Shown here: positions 34,636 to 42,831 of the stretch, in pieces
How positions within the stretch are numbered: the stretch's first letter is position 1
Layout of the letters: every line of letters begins with the position of its first letter
From: Alkalihalobacillus alcalophilus ATCC 27647 = CGMCC 1.3604
GTDB taxonomy: Bacteria; Bacillota; Bacilli; Bacillales; Bacillaceae_D
Assembly (NCBI RefSeq): GCF_000292245.2
Contig: NZ_ALPT02000032.1
Location: forward strand, 1 to 50,909
DNA: 50,909 nucleotides
Reading direction: 5' to 3'
The notes under the pieces: generated by a model
Seen by the model: the letters and a program-made list of their open reading frames with translations, nothing else
What the model was told of the DNA's origin: nothing
Database searches by the model: none
Made by a program: the position numbers and the translations under genes

Positions 34636-35274
34636 TTATTTAGATAAAAAAGTCTCCCTTAATTGCTTAAGAGCTTGCTTAGTCATAATTTCTTTTCCGT
34701 ATTCTTTTACACGGTAAATAGAAATATCTGATTCATAACCAAATTCAAGCATTTGACTTAACATATCATCCTGCTCGTCTTCCGAAAAGCGTTCATAATG
34801 AAAAATAGTATGCAAATAGTAAGTACCTTCAAAGAAATAGAGATCATTTTCAACTTCTTCATTGTTAAAGCTTTGACTTAACGAAATAACATCCTCAATG
34901 TCAGAAAAACCAATCATTAATTCAATAAATTCTGGTTCATCCATTTCAAGAACTTGTTTTCCATCATCGATTAAGTCATCGTCATCGAGTTCTTCTTGCG
35001 TCACAGGAATTTCTAATTTAACATGACCATCTGAAACTTGACCACGAGTTACAACGATTTCTAAACCTTTATCTAAGGCGTGAACTTGAATCCATAATGG
35101 GCCATCTAAAACAAATTCATCACGCTCATTAACTTCATTCATCATTTCAAAGAAGAGCTCTTCTCCACGTTCGCGATTATACCAAATTTCATCCCGATCA
35201 AAACCTCGGTCTTCCATATCGTTATAAGTAATAAAAAATTTAATCGTTGAATCATTTACGCGTTCAATATCCAT
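34636..35274 (-). CDS. mecA: Adaptor protein MecA
   Basis: A 212-residue two-domain ClpC adaptor. The N-terminal domain (IERVNDSTIKFFITYNDMED) binds substrates such as ComK and ComS, a charged acidic linker follows (EELDDDDLIDDGKQ), and the C-terminal domain (SFNNEEVENDLYFFEGTYYL) docks on ClpC. The start at 35274 follows GGAGGGGGAG; the longer frame begins within that site. It sits next to coiA and two genes away from spx, as in B. subtilis. Confidence 0.95.
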   Translation of the reverse strand: MDIERVNDSTIKFFITYNDMEDRGFDRDEIWYNRERGEELFFEMMNEVNERDEFVLDGPLWIQVHALDKGLEIVVTRGQVSDGHVKLEIPVTQEELDDDDLIDDGKQVLEMDEPEFIELMIGFSDIEDVISLSQSFNNEEVENDLYFFEGTYYLHTIFHYERFSEDEQDDMLSQMLEFGYESDISIYRVKEYGKEIMTKQALKQLRETFLSK

Positions 35275-35674
35275 GTTCGCTCCCCCTCCTATCATTAAGG
35301 TGAACCAAAATTATCACGCTCTTTTTACTTATTAGGAATCTTTATTTAGATAAAAGGTTGTAAAAAGATACGAGCGAAAATAATTTAATTCCATACTACA
35401 TTACGGTACCTTACCCTTTTTATCCATTTTATAATCCTAATAAAATCATAACCTTTTTTGGACGATACCAAAAGGATTGCTTCCTTCTATTTTATGATAA
35501 AACGAGAACAAAAGAAAAGCAAATTACAGAAAAAGGTGACTCGAAAAAAAGATATTATTAGTATTGTTATCATATTCTAATCGATCTTTCAATATATGTT
35601 TATAATAGACAAGCTAAAAATGACCCTCAAGCTAAAAAGAAACGACAATTCTTTTAAAAAAGGATGAACAAAAC
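35275..35674. other. 400-bp divergent intergenic region, mecA / TerC
   Basis: It must hold divergent promoters. A TATAAT lies near 35602 upstream of the TerC-type gene. I looked for a manganese (yybP-ykoY) riboswitch because related TerC genes carry one, and saw none. No small ORF with a credible ribosome site. Confidence 0.5.
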
Positions 35675-36343
35675 ATGGACATGGAATTTATCATATCGTT
35701 ATTAACGATTATCGGCATCGATATTATTTTAGGCGGTGATAATGCCATTGTTGTCGCCTTAGCCTGCCGGAACTTACCACATGAACTAAGAAACCGAGCG
35801 ATGATTATCGGCATCTCGTTAGCCATTTTTATGCGAATGGGCCTAACGGTCATTGCCGTACAGCTTTTATCAATTCCATTTTTATTAGCAATTGGTGGTG
35901 GTCTCCTTGCTTATATCGCTTATCAATTACTTACAAATAATGATCATGAGGCCTCAATTAATGGTGGTTCAACGACACTATTTGCCGCTATTAAAGCCAT
36001 CTTAATCGCAGACTTTATTATGGGATTTGATAATGTCATTGCTGTTGCCGGAGCTGCTCATGGCAATCAATTATTAGTTATTCTCGGACTCATTATTTCA
36101 GTTCCCATTATTTTATGGGGCAGTAAATTAATTTTATTAGCCTTTGATAAATTTCCACAAGTCATATATATTGGTGCAGCCATACTCGCCTACACCTCAT
36201 CTAAAATGATTACACATGAACCAATGCTTTCACCACTATTTGTCAATTGGCCATCATTTAAAGTAGCCTTTCAAATCATTTTAATTATCGGGATTTTACT
36301 CATAGGTTGGTATACAAAAAATAGAACGGTTTATACAGTGTAA
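35675..36343 (+). CDS. yjbE: TerC-family integral membrane protein (YjbE)
   Basis: A 222-residue polytopic protein with about seven hydrophobic segments. The TerC signatures ILGGDNAIVVALACRNLP (residues 20-37) and DFIMGFDNVIAVAGAAHG (near 112) supply the conserved acidic residues in membrane. Members of this family export manganese or load it onto secreted proteins in B. subtilis, so a divalent metal role is likely but not proven. Two ATGs (35675, 35681) are usable; AAAGGATG precedes. A strong terminator follows. Confidence 0.9.
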   Translation: MDMEFIISLLTIIGIDIILGGDNAIVVALACRNLPHELRNRAMIIGISLAIFMRMGLTVIAVQLLSIPFLLAIGGGLLAYIAYQLLTNNDHEASINGGSTTLFAAIKAILIADFIMGFDNVIAVAGAAHGNQLLVILGLIISVPIILWGSKLILLAFDKFPQVIYIGAAILAYTSSKMITHEPMLSPLFVNWPSFKVAFQIILIIGILLIGWYTKNRTVYTV

Positions 36344-36400
36344 AACAAATTTATCATTCACTTCTACATTGCTGGATGTTCGTTCTATTGTCAAAAAATA

Positions 36401-36432
36401 AGACCTTCCAATCAGAACAATTGGAAGGTCTA
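36401..36432. terminator. Perfect terminator after yjbE
   Basis: AGACCTTCCAAT (36401-36412) pairs with ATTGGAAGGTCT (36420-36431), 60 bp after the stop, convergent with spx. Confidence 0.85.
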
Positions 36433-36538
36433 AACTGTAGACATACACTCTCTAACTATAAATCGCCTTGTTCATGTTTAACTTGCGTCTTTCCATGACT
36501 AGTATGATAAGTGTTAAAAGTCTACGGATGTATAATCA

Positions 36539-36934
36539 TTAGTTAACAAGCTTTTGAGCTTCTTGTAAGTGAAATGTGCGTACTTTCCTTGGTAAAAAAC
36601 GACGAATTTCGGCTTCATTATAACCGACTTGTAAACGTTTTTCATCAAAAATAATCGGTCTTCTTAATAGCCCAGGGTTTTCACTAATAATCTTAAATAA
36701 CGTTTGTAATGGTAACGATTCAACTTCCACATCTAAGTCTTGAAATACTTTTGAGCGGGTTGAAATAATTTCATCTGTTCCATCTTCCGTCATTCTTACT
36801 ACTTGTTTGACCTCTTCAACTGTTAAAGGTGATGAGAATATATTTCTTTCTTCAAAAGGAATATCATTTTCTTCTAACCAAGCTTTTGCTTTCCGACAAG
36901 AAGTACAACTAGGGGATGTTAATAAAGTAACCAT
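36539..36934 (-). CDS. spx: Transcriptional regulator Spx
   Basis: 131 residues, exactly the usual Spx length. The N-terminal redox switch is C10-T-S-C13 (SPSCTSCRKAKAWLEE), the ArsC-like fold follows, and LRRPIIFDEKRLQVGYNEAEI is the Spx C-terminal core. Spx binds the RNA polymerase alpha C-terminal domain and activates thiol-stress genes; it is degraded by ClpXP with SpxH, also encoded here. ATG 36934 lies after AAGGAGAGG. Unlike in B. subtilis it is separated from yjbC by about 1 kb carrying a repeat element and a small ORF. Confidence 0.96.
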   Translation of the reverse strand: MVTLLTSPSCTSCRKAKAWLEENDIPFEERNIFSSPLTVEEVKQVVRMTEDGTDEIISTRSKVFQDLDVEVESLPLQTLFKIISENPGLLRRPIIFDEKRLQVGYNEAEIRRFLPRKVRTFHLQEAQKLVN

Positions 36935-37396
36935 ATGGCGGACCTCTCCTTCCAAAATTTGAGATCTATATTGTGAAGCTTACTTATATTATTTGGGTTA
37001 AATATAAATAAACAGTTAATATATGTATAGGTCTCATATCACAACTTGTCTATTCAACCTACCACTTATTTACCCAAAGTTTTTTCTCTCTAAACCTATT
37101 ATACTAAAAAAAAGCTTTTCTATACATATATGTTTAGAAAGTTTTTTTCTTTATGTGAGGATTTACTTATTTTAGCCACAAGTTTTTCATAATTAAGCCT
37201 ATTTATTATCACTTCTTATTCATATACGTCATAGCTTGCAAAAGGTTTCAAAAAGATCATGAATTTTTCTTTTATCTTATAAATGAGCTTCTTAAGAATG
37301 GATCCGTGGAATACACGTTAAAATATGGTTACATTAGTTAATATACTGCACGGGGTGAACCGGGATCCTCCTCACTAATCTCATTCAAAAATAATC
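36935..37396. other. Spx upstream region
   Basis: A/T-rich 460 bp with no credible gene, probably holding the spx promoters. No confident promoter can be singled out. A candidate TATACT lies near 37099 (plus strand). Confidence 0.4.
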
Positions 37397-37784
37397 AAGA
37401 GGCTGGGACAAAAAACTCCTCTGATATGAAAAAACCGGTAACATTTTACTCATTGTAAAATGTCACCGGCTTTCATTATATGTATTGAAACGGAAGTGGA
37501 TAGCGTTCTTCTCACCGCTCCCGAAAATCATGCTCCGCGTCCTGTGGGGTGGCGCCGAACTAGCTAGCCTCGCTAGCGGATTTCGGCTCTGCCACTACTT
37601 CCCACGGGAGTCTCCGCATGTTTTCGTCCACTAGTGCACAAGATAATCTTCTTTATCATAATTGGGGGGACATAGCATGAAGTGACTAAATTCAAAACAG
37701 AGAAATAAAGAACCGAAAAACAGCTAAAATAGGTTCTTTGGACTCGCCTACTACTTTCTATAGCTAGTTTTGTCCCGGCCTCTT
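37397..37784. mobile_element. MITE-like element with about 20-bp terminal inverted repeats
   Basis: The left end AAGAGGCTGGGACAAAA (37397-37413) is the inverted counterpart of TTTTGTCCCGGCCTCTT (37768-37784). No transposase is encoded. Inside are a hairpin CCGGTAACATTTTA/TAAAATGTCACCGG (37435-37469) and the GC-rich palindromic core CGAAAATCATGCTCCGCGTCC ... CATGTTTTCG (37522-37627). The right-end sequence recurs in inverted orientation at 6018. No target duplication is evident. Terminal motifs resembling GAGGCTGGGACA are frequent in Firmicute intergenic regions. Confidence 0.7.
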
Positions 37785-37814
37785 TTCTATTTAAGGACTT
37801 TGAACTGCATCTCT

Positions 37815-37958
37815 TTACGCAATGATTTTATTTGAAGATTGGGTGATTGGGCCTTGATTACTTGCCTTTTCTTTCCAACCTTTTAAATTCTTTTTCCACA
37901 ATTCTTGTAGGACGCGATTTTTTTGCTTTCTTTTTTTATCCTTTTCCTTCTTCTTCAT
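37815..37958 (-). CDS. Small very basic protein, 47 residues, unknown
   Basis: Starts MKKKEKDKKRKQKNRV and ends SSNKIIA; 17 of 47 residues are Lys or Arg. The ribosome site GGGAGGTGATT is excellent. It begins 29 bp after the yjbC stop, so it is probably cotranscribed with yjbC. Its A-rich composition would also be expected by chance in this genome, but the ribosome site and position argue for a real gene. Confidence 0.6.
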   Translation of the reverse strand: MKKKEKDKKRKQKNRVLQELWKKNLKGWKEKASNQGPITQSSNKIIA

Positions 37959-37986
37959 AAATAATCACCTCCCAGTTAGGAGTTAT

Positions 37987-38571
37987 TTACGGTTGAACAG
38001 TGTTTTCCTCTTCAGAGCGATTTTCTAATTTTTTATTATAAGTCAAGACTTCATCAGCACTTTCATAAGCTGTTCCGTACAACTCTTCGTCTTTATACGT
38101 ATGAATGTTTTCATACGTATGCTTCATTTGCTCATAAATTGTTTCTTCAGACTCACCGTTTGGAGCCCAATAGAGGATTTCTAATTCATTTACTTCATTT
38201 GTAGCCAAAGACCTTCTTTTATAACCAATTGACTTGGCGTGGGTAAAACCTTCACGATTATAAAAGCGTTGTCGCTTTTTTGTATCTGTATCCTCATAAT
38301 CAATCGGTTCCACTTCAAGGATAATTGGTTTTTGTTTAGCTTTTAATTTATTTAATAACTTTTTCCCAAGCCCTTGACCACGAGCAGCTTTTGACACAAA
38401 TAAATAATCAACAAAGACAAAATCATCTGTTTCTACATACATCATAACATGATTTGGTCCATCATCCTTATAATAAATTTCAGATTTTTCTTTCAATAAT
38501 ACATCTAAGTGCTCTTTTGATTTCATTTCCTCAATCGGAAAATATTTTTTTAACTTCTCATACCAATCCAT
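37987..38571 (-). CDS. yjbC: GNAT-family acetyltransferase (YjbC)
   Basis: A 194-residue protein with a GNAT domain: VDYLFVSKAARGQGLGKKLL contains the acetyl-CoA loop (RGQGLG), followed by KPIILEVEPIDYED and RFYNREGFTH. A polar tail of about 60 residues follows. In B. subtilis yjbC is cotranscribed with spx under extracytoplasmic sigma factors; here the link is interrupted by the element at 37397-37784. ATG 38571 is chosen because GGAGG lies 10 bp upstream and inside the longer frame. Substrate unknown. Confidence 0.88.
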   Translation of the reverse strand: MDWYEKLKKYFPIEEMKSKEHLDVLLKEKSEIYYKDDGPNHVMMYVETDDFVFVDYLFVSKAARGQGLGKKLLNKLKAKQKPIILEVEPIDYEDTDTKKRQRFYNREGFTHAKSIGYKRRSLATNEVNELEILYWAPNGESEETIYEQMKHTYENIHTYKDEELYGTAYESADEVLTYNKKLENRSEEENTVQP

Positions 38572-38702
38572 TATTTTATTTGCCTCCATCTATATACTTC
38601 ATATTATTTATATTCCTCATGTTTGGTGAGAATAAACCTCTTTTTTATTGGAATATGAAAACAAATTAACAGGCGAATAACTGCACCAATGTAGTATTAC
38701 GT

Positions 38703-38754
38703 CAAAAAAGGAGCTGCCTCTAGTTCAACAACAAACGCCAAGGCAGCTTTTTCG
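38703..38754 (-). terminator. Terminator of the exported hydrolase gene
   Basis: AGCTGCCT/AGGCAGCT stem (38712-38719 with 38741-38748) between A and T runs; on the minus strand a T-run follows. Confidence 0.75.
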
Positions 38755-38760
38755 CTCATT

Positions 38761-39978
38761 TTATGGTTTATAATTAACGCCTTCCGTGTAACGGTTTCTT
38801 GCATTCCATAGTAAAAATTCATTAATTCCCGCTTCATTTAGTGCCCGAATTTGAGCTTCCACTTCTTCTTTGCCATATTGGATATAATTCCCGGAACCAA
38901 GCCAGGTCGCTGTGAAGTCTTGAATCCAAGGTCTAGAAATAGGCGGATCATCTAATGCACCTAACACTTCGTTTTCCACTTCAGCATATGCTTTTGTTAA
39001 CTCATAAGGCTGTGTATCTGGTTTATCAATCCCAAAATACGGTGTCCAATGACTTGGATAAATCATGGATGAAATGACATCGACATTTTCTGAGATTTTT
39101 GAGAAGTTTTGACCAATACCAGGTGCTTCACTGATCGTTGCTGCATATCCAAAAATATCAACAGATACATCAACATCATATGAAGATAATTGTTCCCGTG
39201 CATAAGCTACAAAATCCGTCACAGCCGTAACCCGTTTTTGAATGTTATCGCTATCTCCACCACTATATTTACCTACCTCATATTGTAAATCTTCATCACG
39301 TCGTTCAAAACCTTCTGGAAAACGAACATAGTCAAATTGAATTTCTTTAAACCCTAATTTTGCTGCCTTTTTTGCAAGCTCTACATTATACTCCCACACT
39401 TCTTCTAAAAAAGGATTAACAAATGCTTCTCCTCGGCCATTTTTCCATACTTCACCATTATCCTTAAAAGACCATTCCGGCTTTTTTTCAGCTAAAACCG
39501 TATCTTTAAAAACAACAATTCTGGCAATTGGATAAATCTCTTCTTCCTCAAGTTTCTCCATAAATCCCTCAATGTCGTTTATATAGCTTTGGGAAATATC
39601 ATAATACTTCGATTCAGGTTCAGGTCGAAATGTTAAATAACCATGATCATCTTTAATATCAACGACCATCGAGTTTAAATCGGTATTATTTATAAGTTCT
39701 ACTAACGAATTAAAACGTGCCCCTCCAGCTGAATGACCGGTTACATAAATCCCTCGAACTCCATCTTCAGGGTATTCAAAGCTGTAATCGGATTGGTGCG
39801 AAAACCGCGCTAATGACTGTGGTACCGTAAATAATTGCTTTTCAACGAGCATCAACGGATGATTTTCGCCTCTTGTTTCTGTTTCTCCTTTTTCTGTTTG
39901 CTCATCTGCCAACATAATTGAAGGTACTACCAATACACATAGTAGTGCAAACAGAAGACCAAATAACTTTTTCCCCAT
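38761..39978 (-). CDS. Exported glycoside-hydrolase-like protein (DUF4015/GH13-like TIM barrel)
   Basis: 405 residues with a signal peptide (KKLFGLLFALLCVLVVPSIM, cleaved near residue 26). The mature part is a putative TIM-barrel hydrolase: VRGIYVTGHSAGGARF, MVVDIKDDHG, FKEIQFDYVRFPEGF, VDIFGYAA, SSMIYPSHW and EFLLWNARN are the landmarks of the DUF4015 family of putative glycosidases. The acidic residues in KDDHG and FDYVRFPE are the probable catalytic or binding ones (inference). Its substrate, perhaps a cell-wall or extracellular glycan, is unknown. It follows the small DNA-binding gene by 48 bp. Confidence 0.85.
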   Translation of the reverse strand: MGKKLFGLLFALLCVLVVPSIMLADEQTEKGETETRGENHPLMLVEKQLFTVPQSLARFSHQSDYSFEYPEDGVRGIYVTGHSAGGARFNSLVELINNTDLNSMVVDIKDDHGYLTFRPEPESKYYDISQSYINDIEGFMEKLEEEEIYPIARIVVFKDTVLAEKKPEWSFKDNGEVWKNGRGEAFVNPFLEEVWEYNVELAKKAAKLGFKEIQFDYVRFPEGFERRDEDLQYEVGKYSGGDSDNIQKRVTAVTDFVAYAREQLSSYDVDVSVDIFGYAATISEAPGIGQNFSKISENVDVISSMIYPSHWTPYFGIDKPDTQPYELTKAYAEVENEVLGALDDPPISRPWIQDFTATWLGSGNYIQYGKEEVEAQIRALNEAGINEFLLWNARNRYTEGVNYKP

Positions 39979-40026
39979 GATTATCACTGCCTTTTTAGAA
40001 ATTTAATGCTTCTTTTTATCTTGCAC

Positions 40027-40257
40027 TTAATCCTCATCTTTAGCATCCCAATCTTCTGGTAATTCCTCTTCCTGACCTGCGATGATTTGTCTTCTTTTTA
40101 AATCTAATTGCTCTTTATGCCACTTAAACTGTTCTTTATTTAATAAATAATGTGAACCATCAAATACAGCGGTAATTTGCCCATTTTGAATTCTTTTAAA
40201 AAGATACTGTTCACTCACTCCTAAAAAATTGGCAAGTTCTGAAATCGTTATGTACAT
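40027..40257 (-). CDS. Excisionase-type helix-turn-helix DNA-binding protein
   Basis: 76 residues. ITISELANFLGVSEQYLFKRIQNGQI is a MerR-like winged helix-turn-helix as in excisionase-family (HTH_17) proteins, and HYLLNKEQFKWHKEQL completes it. The acidic C-terminus (EELPEDWDAKDED) is short. No integrase lies nearby, so it is more likely a small regulator than a true excisionase. It is cotranscribed with the downstream exported hydrolase gene. Confidence 0.78.
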   Translation of the reverse strand: MYITISELANFLGVSEQYLFKRIQNGQITAVFDGSHYLLNKEQFKWHKEQLDLKRRQIIAGQEEELPEDWDAKDED

Positions 40258-40364
40258 ATATCCGCTCCCCTAATTAAAGTATAACCGCTCTAATTCTCTG
40301 TGCCAATGAAGTTTGTCCTTTTTTTCCAAAGCCTCTTTTTATATAAATACTTACTATCAAAGAG

Positions 40365-40400
40365 AAAAACCTAAATCATTAAACAACGATTTAGGTTTTT
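40365..40400 (-). terminator. Terminator of the hlyIII-type gene
   Basis: AAAAACCTAAATC (40365-40377) pairs perfectly with GATTTAGGTTTTT (40388-40400). Confidence 0.85.
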
Positions 40401-40408
40401 CTTAAAGG

Positions 40409-41053
40409 TTAAAGTGGTAATACAAAGAAGAAGATAAGGAAAAAATGCATAATGCTACCAACTAAAACGAACAGATGCCAAATCGCATGATGAAATTTAA
40501 AGCCTCTCCACATATAAAAAATCGTCCCAATTGTATAAGAGAGTCCTCCTCCAACTAATAAATATAGTCCCATTGCTGGCAAACCTTCGATAATTGGATT
40601 AATCGCAACAATGACTAGCCATCCCATTGCAATATAGAACAATGTCGAAACAAACAGGTAACGTTTCACAAAATAAACTTTAAAAACGATACCCGTAATC
40701 GCTAAACCCCAAACAATTCCAAAAATCGTCCAACCAAGACTGCCTTGTACGACAATAAACATCAATGGTGTATAAGTACCCGCGATAAATAAGTAAATAG
40801 AGGCATGATCTAATATTTCAAAAACATCCTTACCCTTTCCTTTAGGTAAGCTGTGCAACAGTGTTGAAGATATATAAAGCAATAACATCGTAACTCCGTA
40901 GATCGTAAAGCTGACGATATGCCAAGCTGTTCCATATAAACTTGAAAAAACGATTAATAACACAAGTGCTGCTACACTTAAGATAGCACCAATTCCATGC
41001 GTGATTGCATTAGCTATTTCCTCTGACTTAGAGAAGGTATGGGTTGTCGCCAT
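40409..41053 (-). CDS. Haemolysin III family (PAQR-type) membrane protein
   Basis: A 214-residue seven-helix membrane protein of the HlyIII/YqfA/PAQR group. The conserved residues are visible in ANAITHGIGAILS (N-terminal His), SSTLLHSLPKG, LDHASIYLFIAGTYTPL and FKFHHAIWHLFVLVGSIMHF; these His/Asp residues form a zinc-dependent hydrolase-like site in the wider family. The start at 41053 follows AAGGAGTG; the longer frame to 41128 has no site. Although called haemolysin, its usual role is unclear. Confidence 0.9.
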   Translation of the reverse strand: MATTHTFSKSEEIANAITHGIGAILSVAALVLLIVFSSLYGTAWHIVSFTIYGVTMLLLYISSTLLHSLPKGKGKDVFEILDHASIYLFIAGTYTPLMFIVVQGSLGWTIFGIVWGLAITGIVFKVYFVKRYLFVSTLFYIAMGWLVIVAINPIIEGLPAMGLYLLVGGGLSYTIGTIFYMWRGFKFHHAIWHLFVLVGSIMHFFLIFFFVLPL

Positions 41054-41259
41054 TTTATTCACTCCTTCATTAGCTTCGGTTCTAGTATAACAGAAATAAT
41101 ACTTTTCATTAAAAAAGAAAATACACAAAAAAGGTATTTATCCGTTGCATCAGTAACTGAACACCTATATAATAGATAAAATATATTTTTTTCATGTCAG
41201 GAAATGATACGATGAGCTTCCTGATTATTTAGAGAAAATGCCGGAAAAGGAGTAGAGCT

Positions 41260-41796
41260 ATGAGATATGTTACGTTAATGGACTTATATAACCATAGAAT
41301 TACGCAAAAATATGTTAATCGTTCAGGGATGGCACATGCAATCTCATGTGCTTACCACGCTTTTCATCTTGCCAAACAATCCAACGTTAATCCTGATTTA
41401 GCTACAAAAGCAGCTTTTCTACACGACATCGGCCATTACACATGGTATAGGGATGGAAAATGGGATTACGAACTATATCGAACAAATGATATTCATGCAA
41501 TAAAAGGAGCCGAACGAGCTCACAAACTTCTGATTCGATTAGGAGAACACCCTGTTGCCGCTAAAGAAATCGCCTTAGCGGTTTTATTGCACACCGACTC
41601 TTATTTACCAACAGGCTCATTAGAGTTGACTCCTTTGCAGCGTATCGTCGCTTTAGCTGATGAACAAGATGAAGAACCAAAAGGCGGTCACCACTATCGG
41701 GTCATTTCCGATAAAAGAGCGCGCCGAATGCTGACACAATTAGACAACCTCGTAAATGAAGCATTAGATCCCCTTCCATTACAAAAAGATTCGTAA
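41260..41796 (+). CDS. HD-domain phosphohydrolase
   Basis: A 178-residue HD-superfamily protein. HAISCAYHAFHLA supplies the first histidine, AAFLHDIGHYTWYR the HD pair, LLHTDSYLP a later histidine and ALADEQDEEP the last aspartate. The HD-x2-H spacing resembles phosphohydrolases active on nucleotides, but no substrate can be assigned. It differs from the YedJ-like HD protein at 5309. The ribosome site AAGGAG is clear; single gene, with a perfect 13-bp terminator downstream. Confidence 0.85.
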   Translation: MRYVTLMDLYNHRITQKYVNRSGMAHAISCAYHAFHLAKQSNVNPDLATKAAFLHDIGHYTWYRDGKWDYELYRTNDIHAIKGAERAHKLLIRLGEHPVAAKEIALAVLLHTDSYLPTGSLELTPLQRIVALADEQDEEPKGGHHYRVISDKRARRMLTQLDNLVNEALDPLPLQKDS

Positions 41797-41824
41797 CTAA
41801 GCCCAAAATAGATGTTTAACAGAC

Positions 41825-41864
41825 TTTAAGCTAGAGCTGTGTAATGACTGCTCTAGCTTAAAAT
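41825..41864. terminator. Perfect 13-bp terminator
   Basis: TTTAAGCTAGAGC (41825-41837) pairs with GCTCTAGCTTAAA (41850-41862), between convergent genes. Confidence 0.85.
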
Positions 41865-41970
41865 TTATACTGAATTCGGCAATATTTTTTAAGACCCACT
41901 AAATGAAATCACCACCACATAAGAAGTGTAGCTATTCACCCACAACTAATATCCGCTTTCCTTTCCGTTG

Positions 41971-42529
41971 TCACTCATTTCGCAACGGAATCAAGTCCTC
42001 AATAATTTCTGGGGTTAACATTCCATCAATCCGTTGCACGATAAGGCCATTCTGATCGATCACAAGGGTCGTTGGAATTCCGATAATTTGATAATCTTGC
42101 ATGATTTTCCCATCGGAATCCAATACCGGGTCAAAGCTCGCTTGATAGTTATCCAAAAATGGTTTTACGTCTAACAAGCTTCGTTCTTGGCTCGTCAAAT
42201 TTATGGCTACAAATTCGGAACCATTCTCTTTTAACTTCCTTTCCAAATCAACAATTAATGGCATCTCTTCCTGACATGGATGACACCAAGAAGCAAAGAA
42301 ATTAACGACAACAAGTTTCCCTTGCAATTGTTGTAAATGAAAGCCATCGCCCCTTAACGTTTTCCCTTCAATCGGCAATGCTTGATTCCCAATTCTCACT
42401 CCATCTTTCACTTCTTCTGCCAATGCCTCGTCCACATGTTGAAAAAATCGTTTCAAATTGATAATAGAACGCTCCTACAACTAAGACAGAACCAAGTAAA
42501 AGGAATCGTTTTATCAATAGTAATTTCAT
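41971..42529 (-). CDS. Membrane-anchored thioredoxin-like protein (ResA/TlpA type), frameshifted
   Basis: As written the intact frame (41971-42456) encodes a thioredoxin fold with FFASWCHPCQEEMPL and a cis-Pro segment GIPTTLVID. Upstream, an ATG at 42529 with a perfect GGAGGTTACAAA site opens MKLLLIKRFLLLGSVLVVGA, an N-terminal membrane anchor, in another frame. Removing one base from the 6-nt A run at 42442-42447 (T on the coding strand) fuses the two into a protein of about 185 residues with the ResA layout. Such proteins reduce extracytoplasmic disulfides, for example in cytochrome c maturation. The frameshift may be a sequence error. Confidence 0.8.
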
Positions 42530-42633
42530 TTTGTAACCTCCTAACTACAGCAGTTTCTGATGAATAAAAGTCGCTAATACATTAAGTCTCCTTTATAATA
42601 AAAGTTAGATTAATTTATGAAAGGATTTATAAA

Positions 42634-42831
42634 ATGACTAAAATACAAATCTTACAAATTATCGCTCTCATTCCATTACTTTTGTATATTTTTATCGCTT
42701 ATTCAAGCGATCAAGTAAACCAAGTTATTTTTACCATTTTAGCACTCATTAACCTTGCTCTTTGGATTTGGCGACAGGTAGAACGTCGTAACTCTCGTAA
42801 GAATGCTGACTCTCAAGAGGATATTGAATAA
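42634..42831 (+). CDS. Small membrane protein, 65 residues, unknown
   Basis: Two hydrophobic segments (ILQIIALIPLLLYIFIAYS and VIFTILALINLALWIW) and a charged tail (RRNSRKNADSQEDIE). The ribosome site GAAAGGA is good. Its last 83 bp overlap the 3' end of the convergent glycosyltransferase gene. Not recognised. The membrane pattern and ribosome site suggest it is real. Confidence 0.6.
   Translation: MTKIQILQIIALIPLLLYIFIAYSSDQVNQVIFTILALINLALWIWRQVERRNSRKNADSQEDIE

Noticed and set aside
35275..35674. Manganese riboswitch (yybP-ykoY) before the TerC-family gene
   Set aside because: Expected for some TerC relatives, but the conserved loops could not be found.
40027..40257. Excisionase of an integrated element
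   Set aside because: The helix-turn-helix fits, but there is no integrase, attachment repeat or change in composition nearby, and it forms an operon with an exported hydrolase gene.
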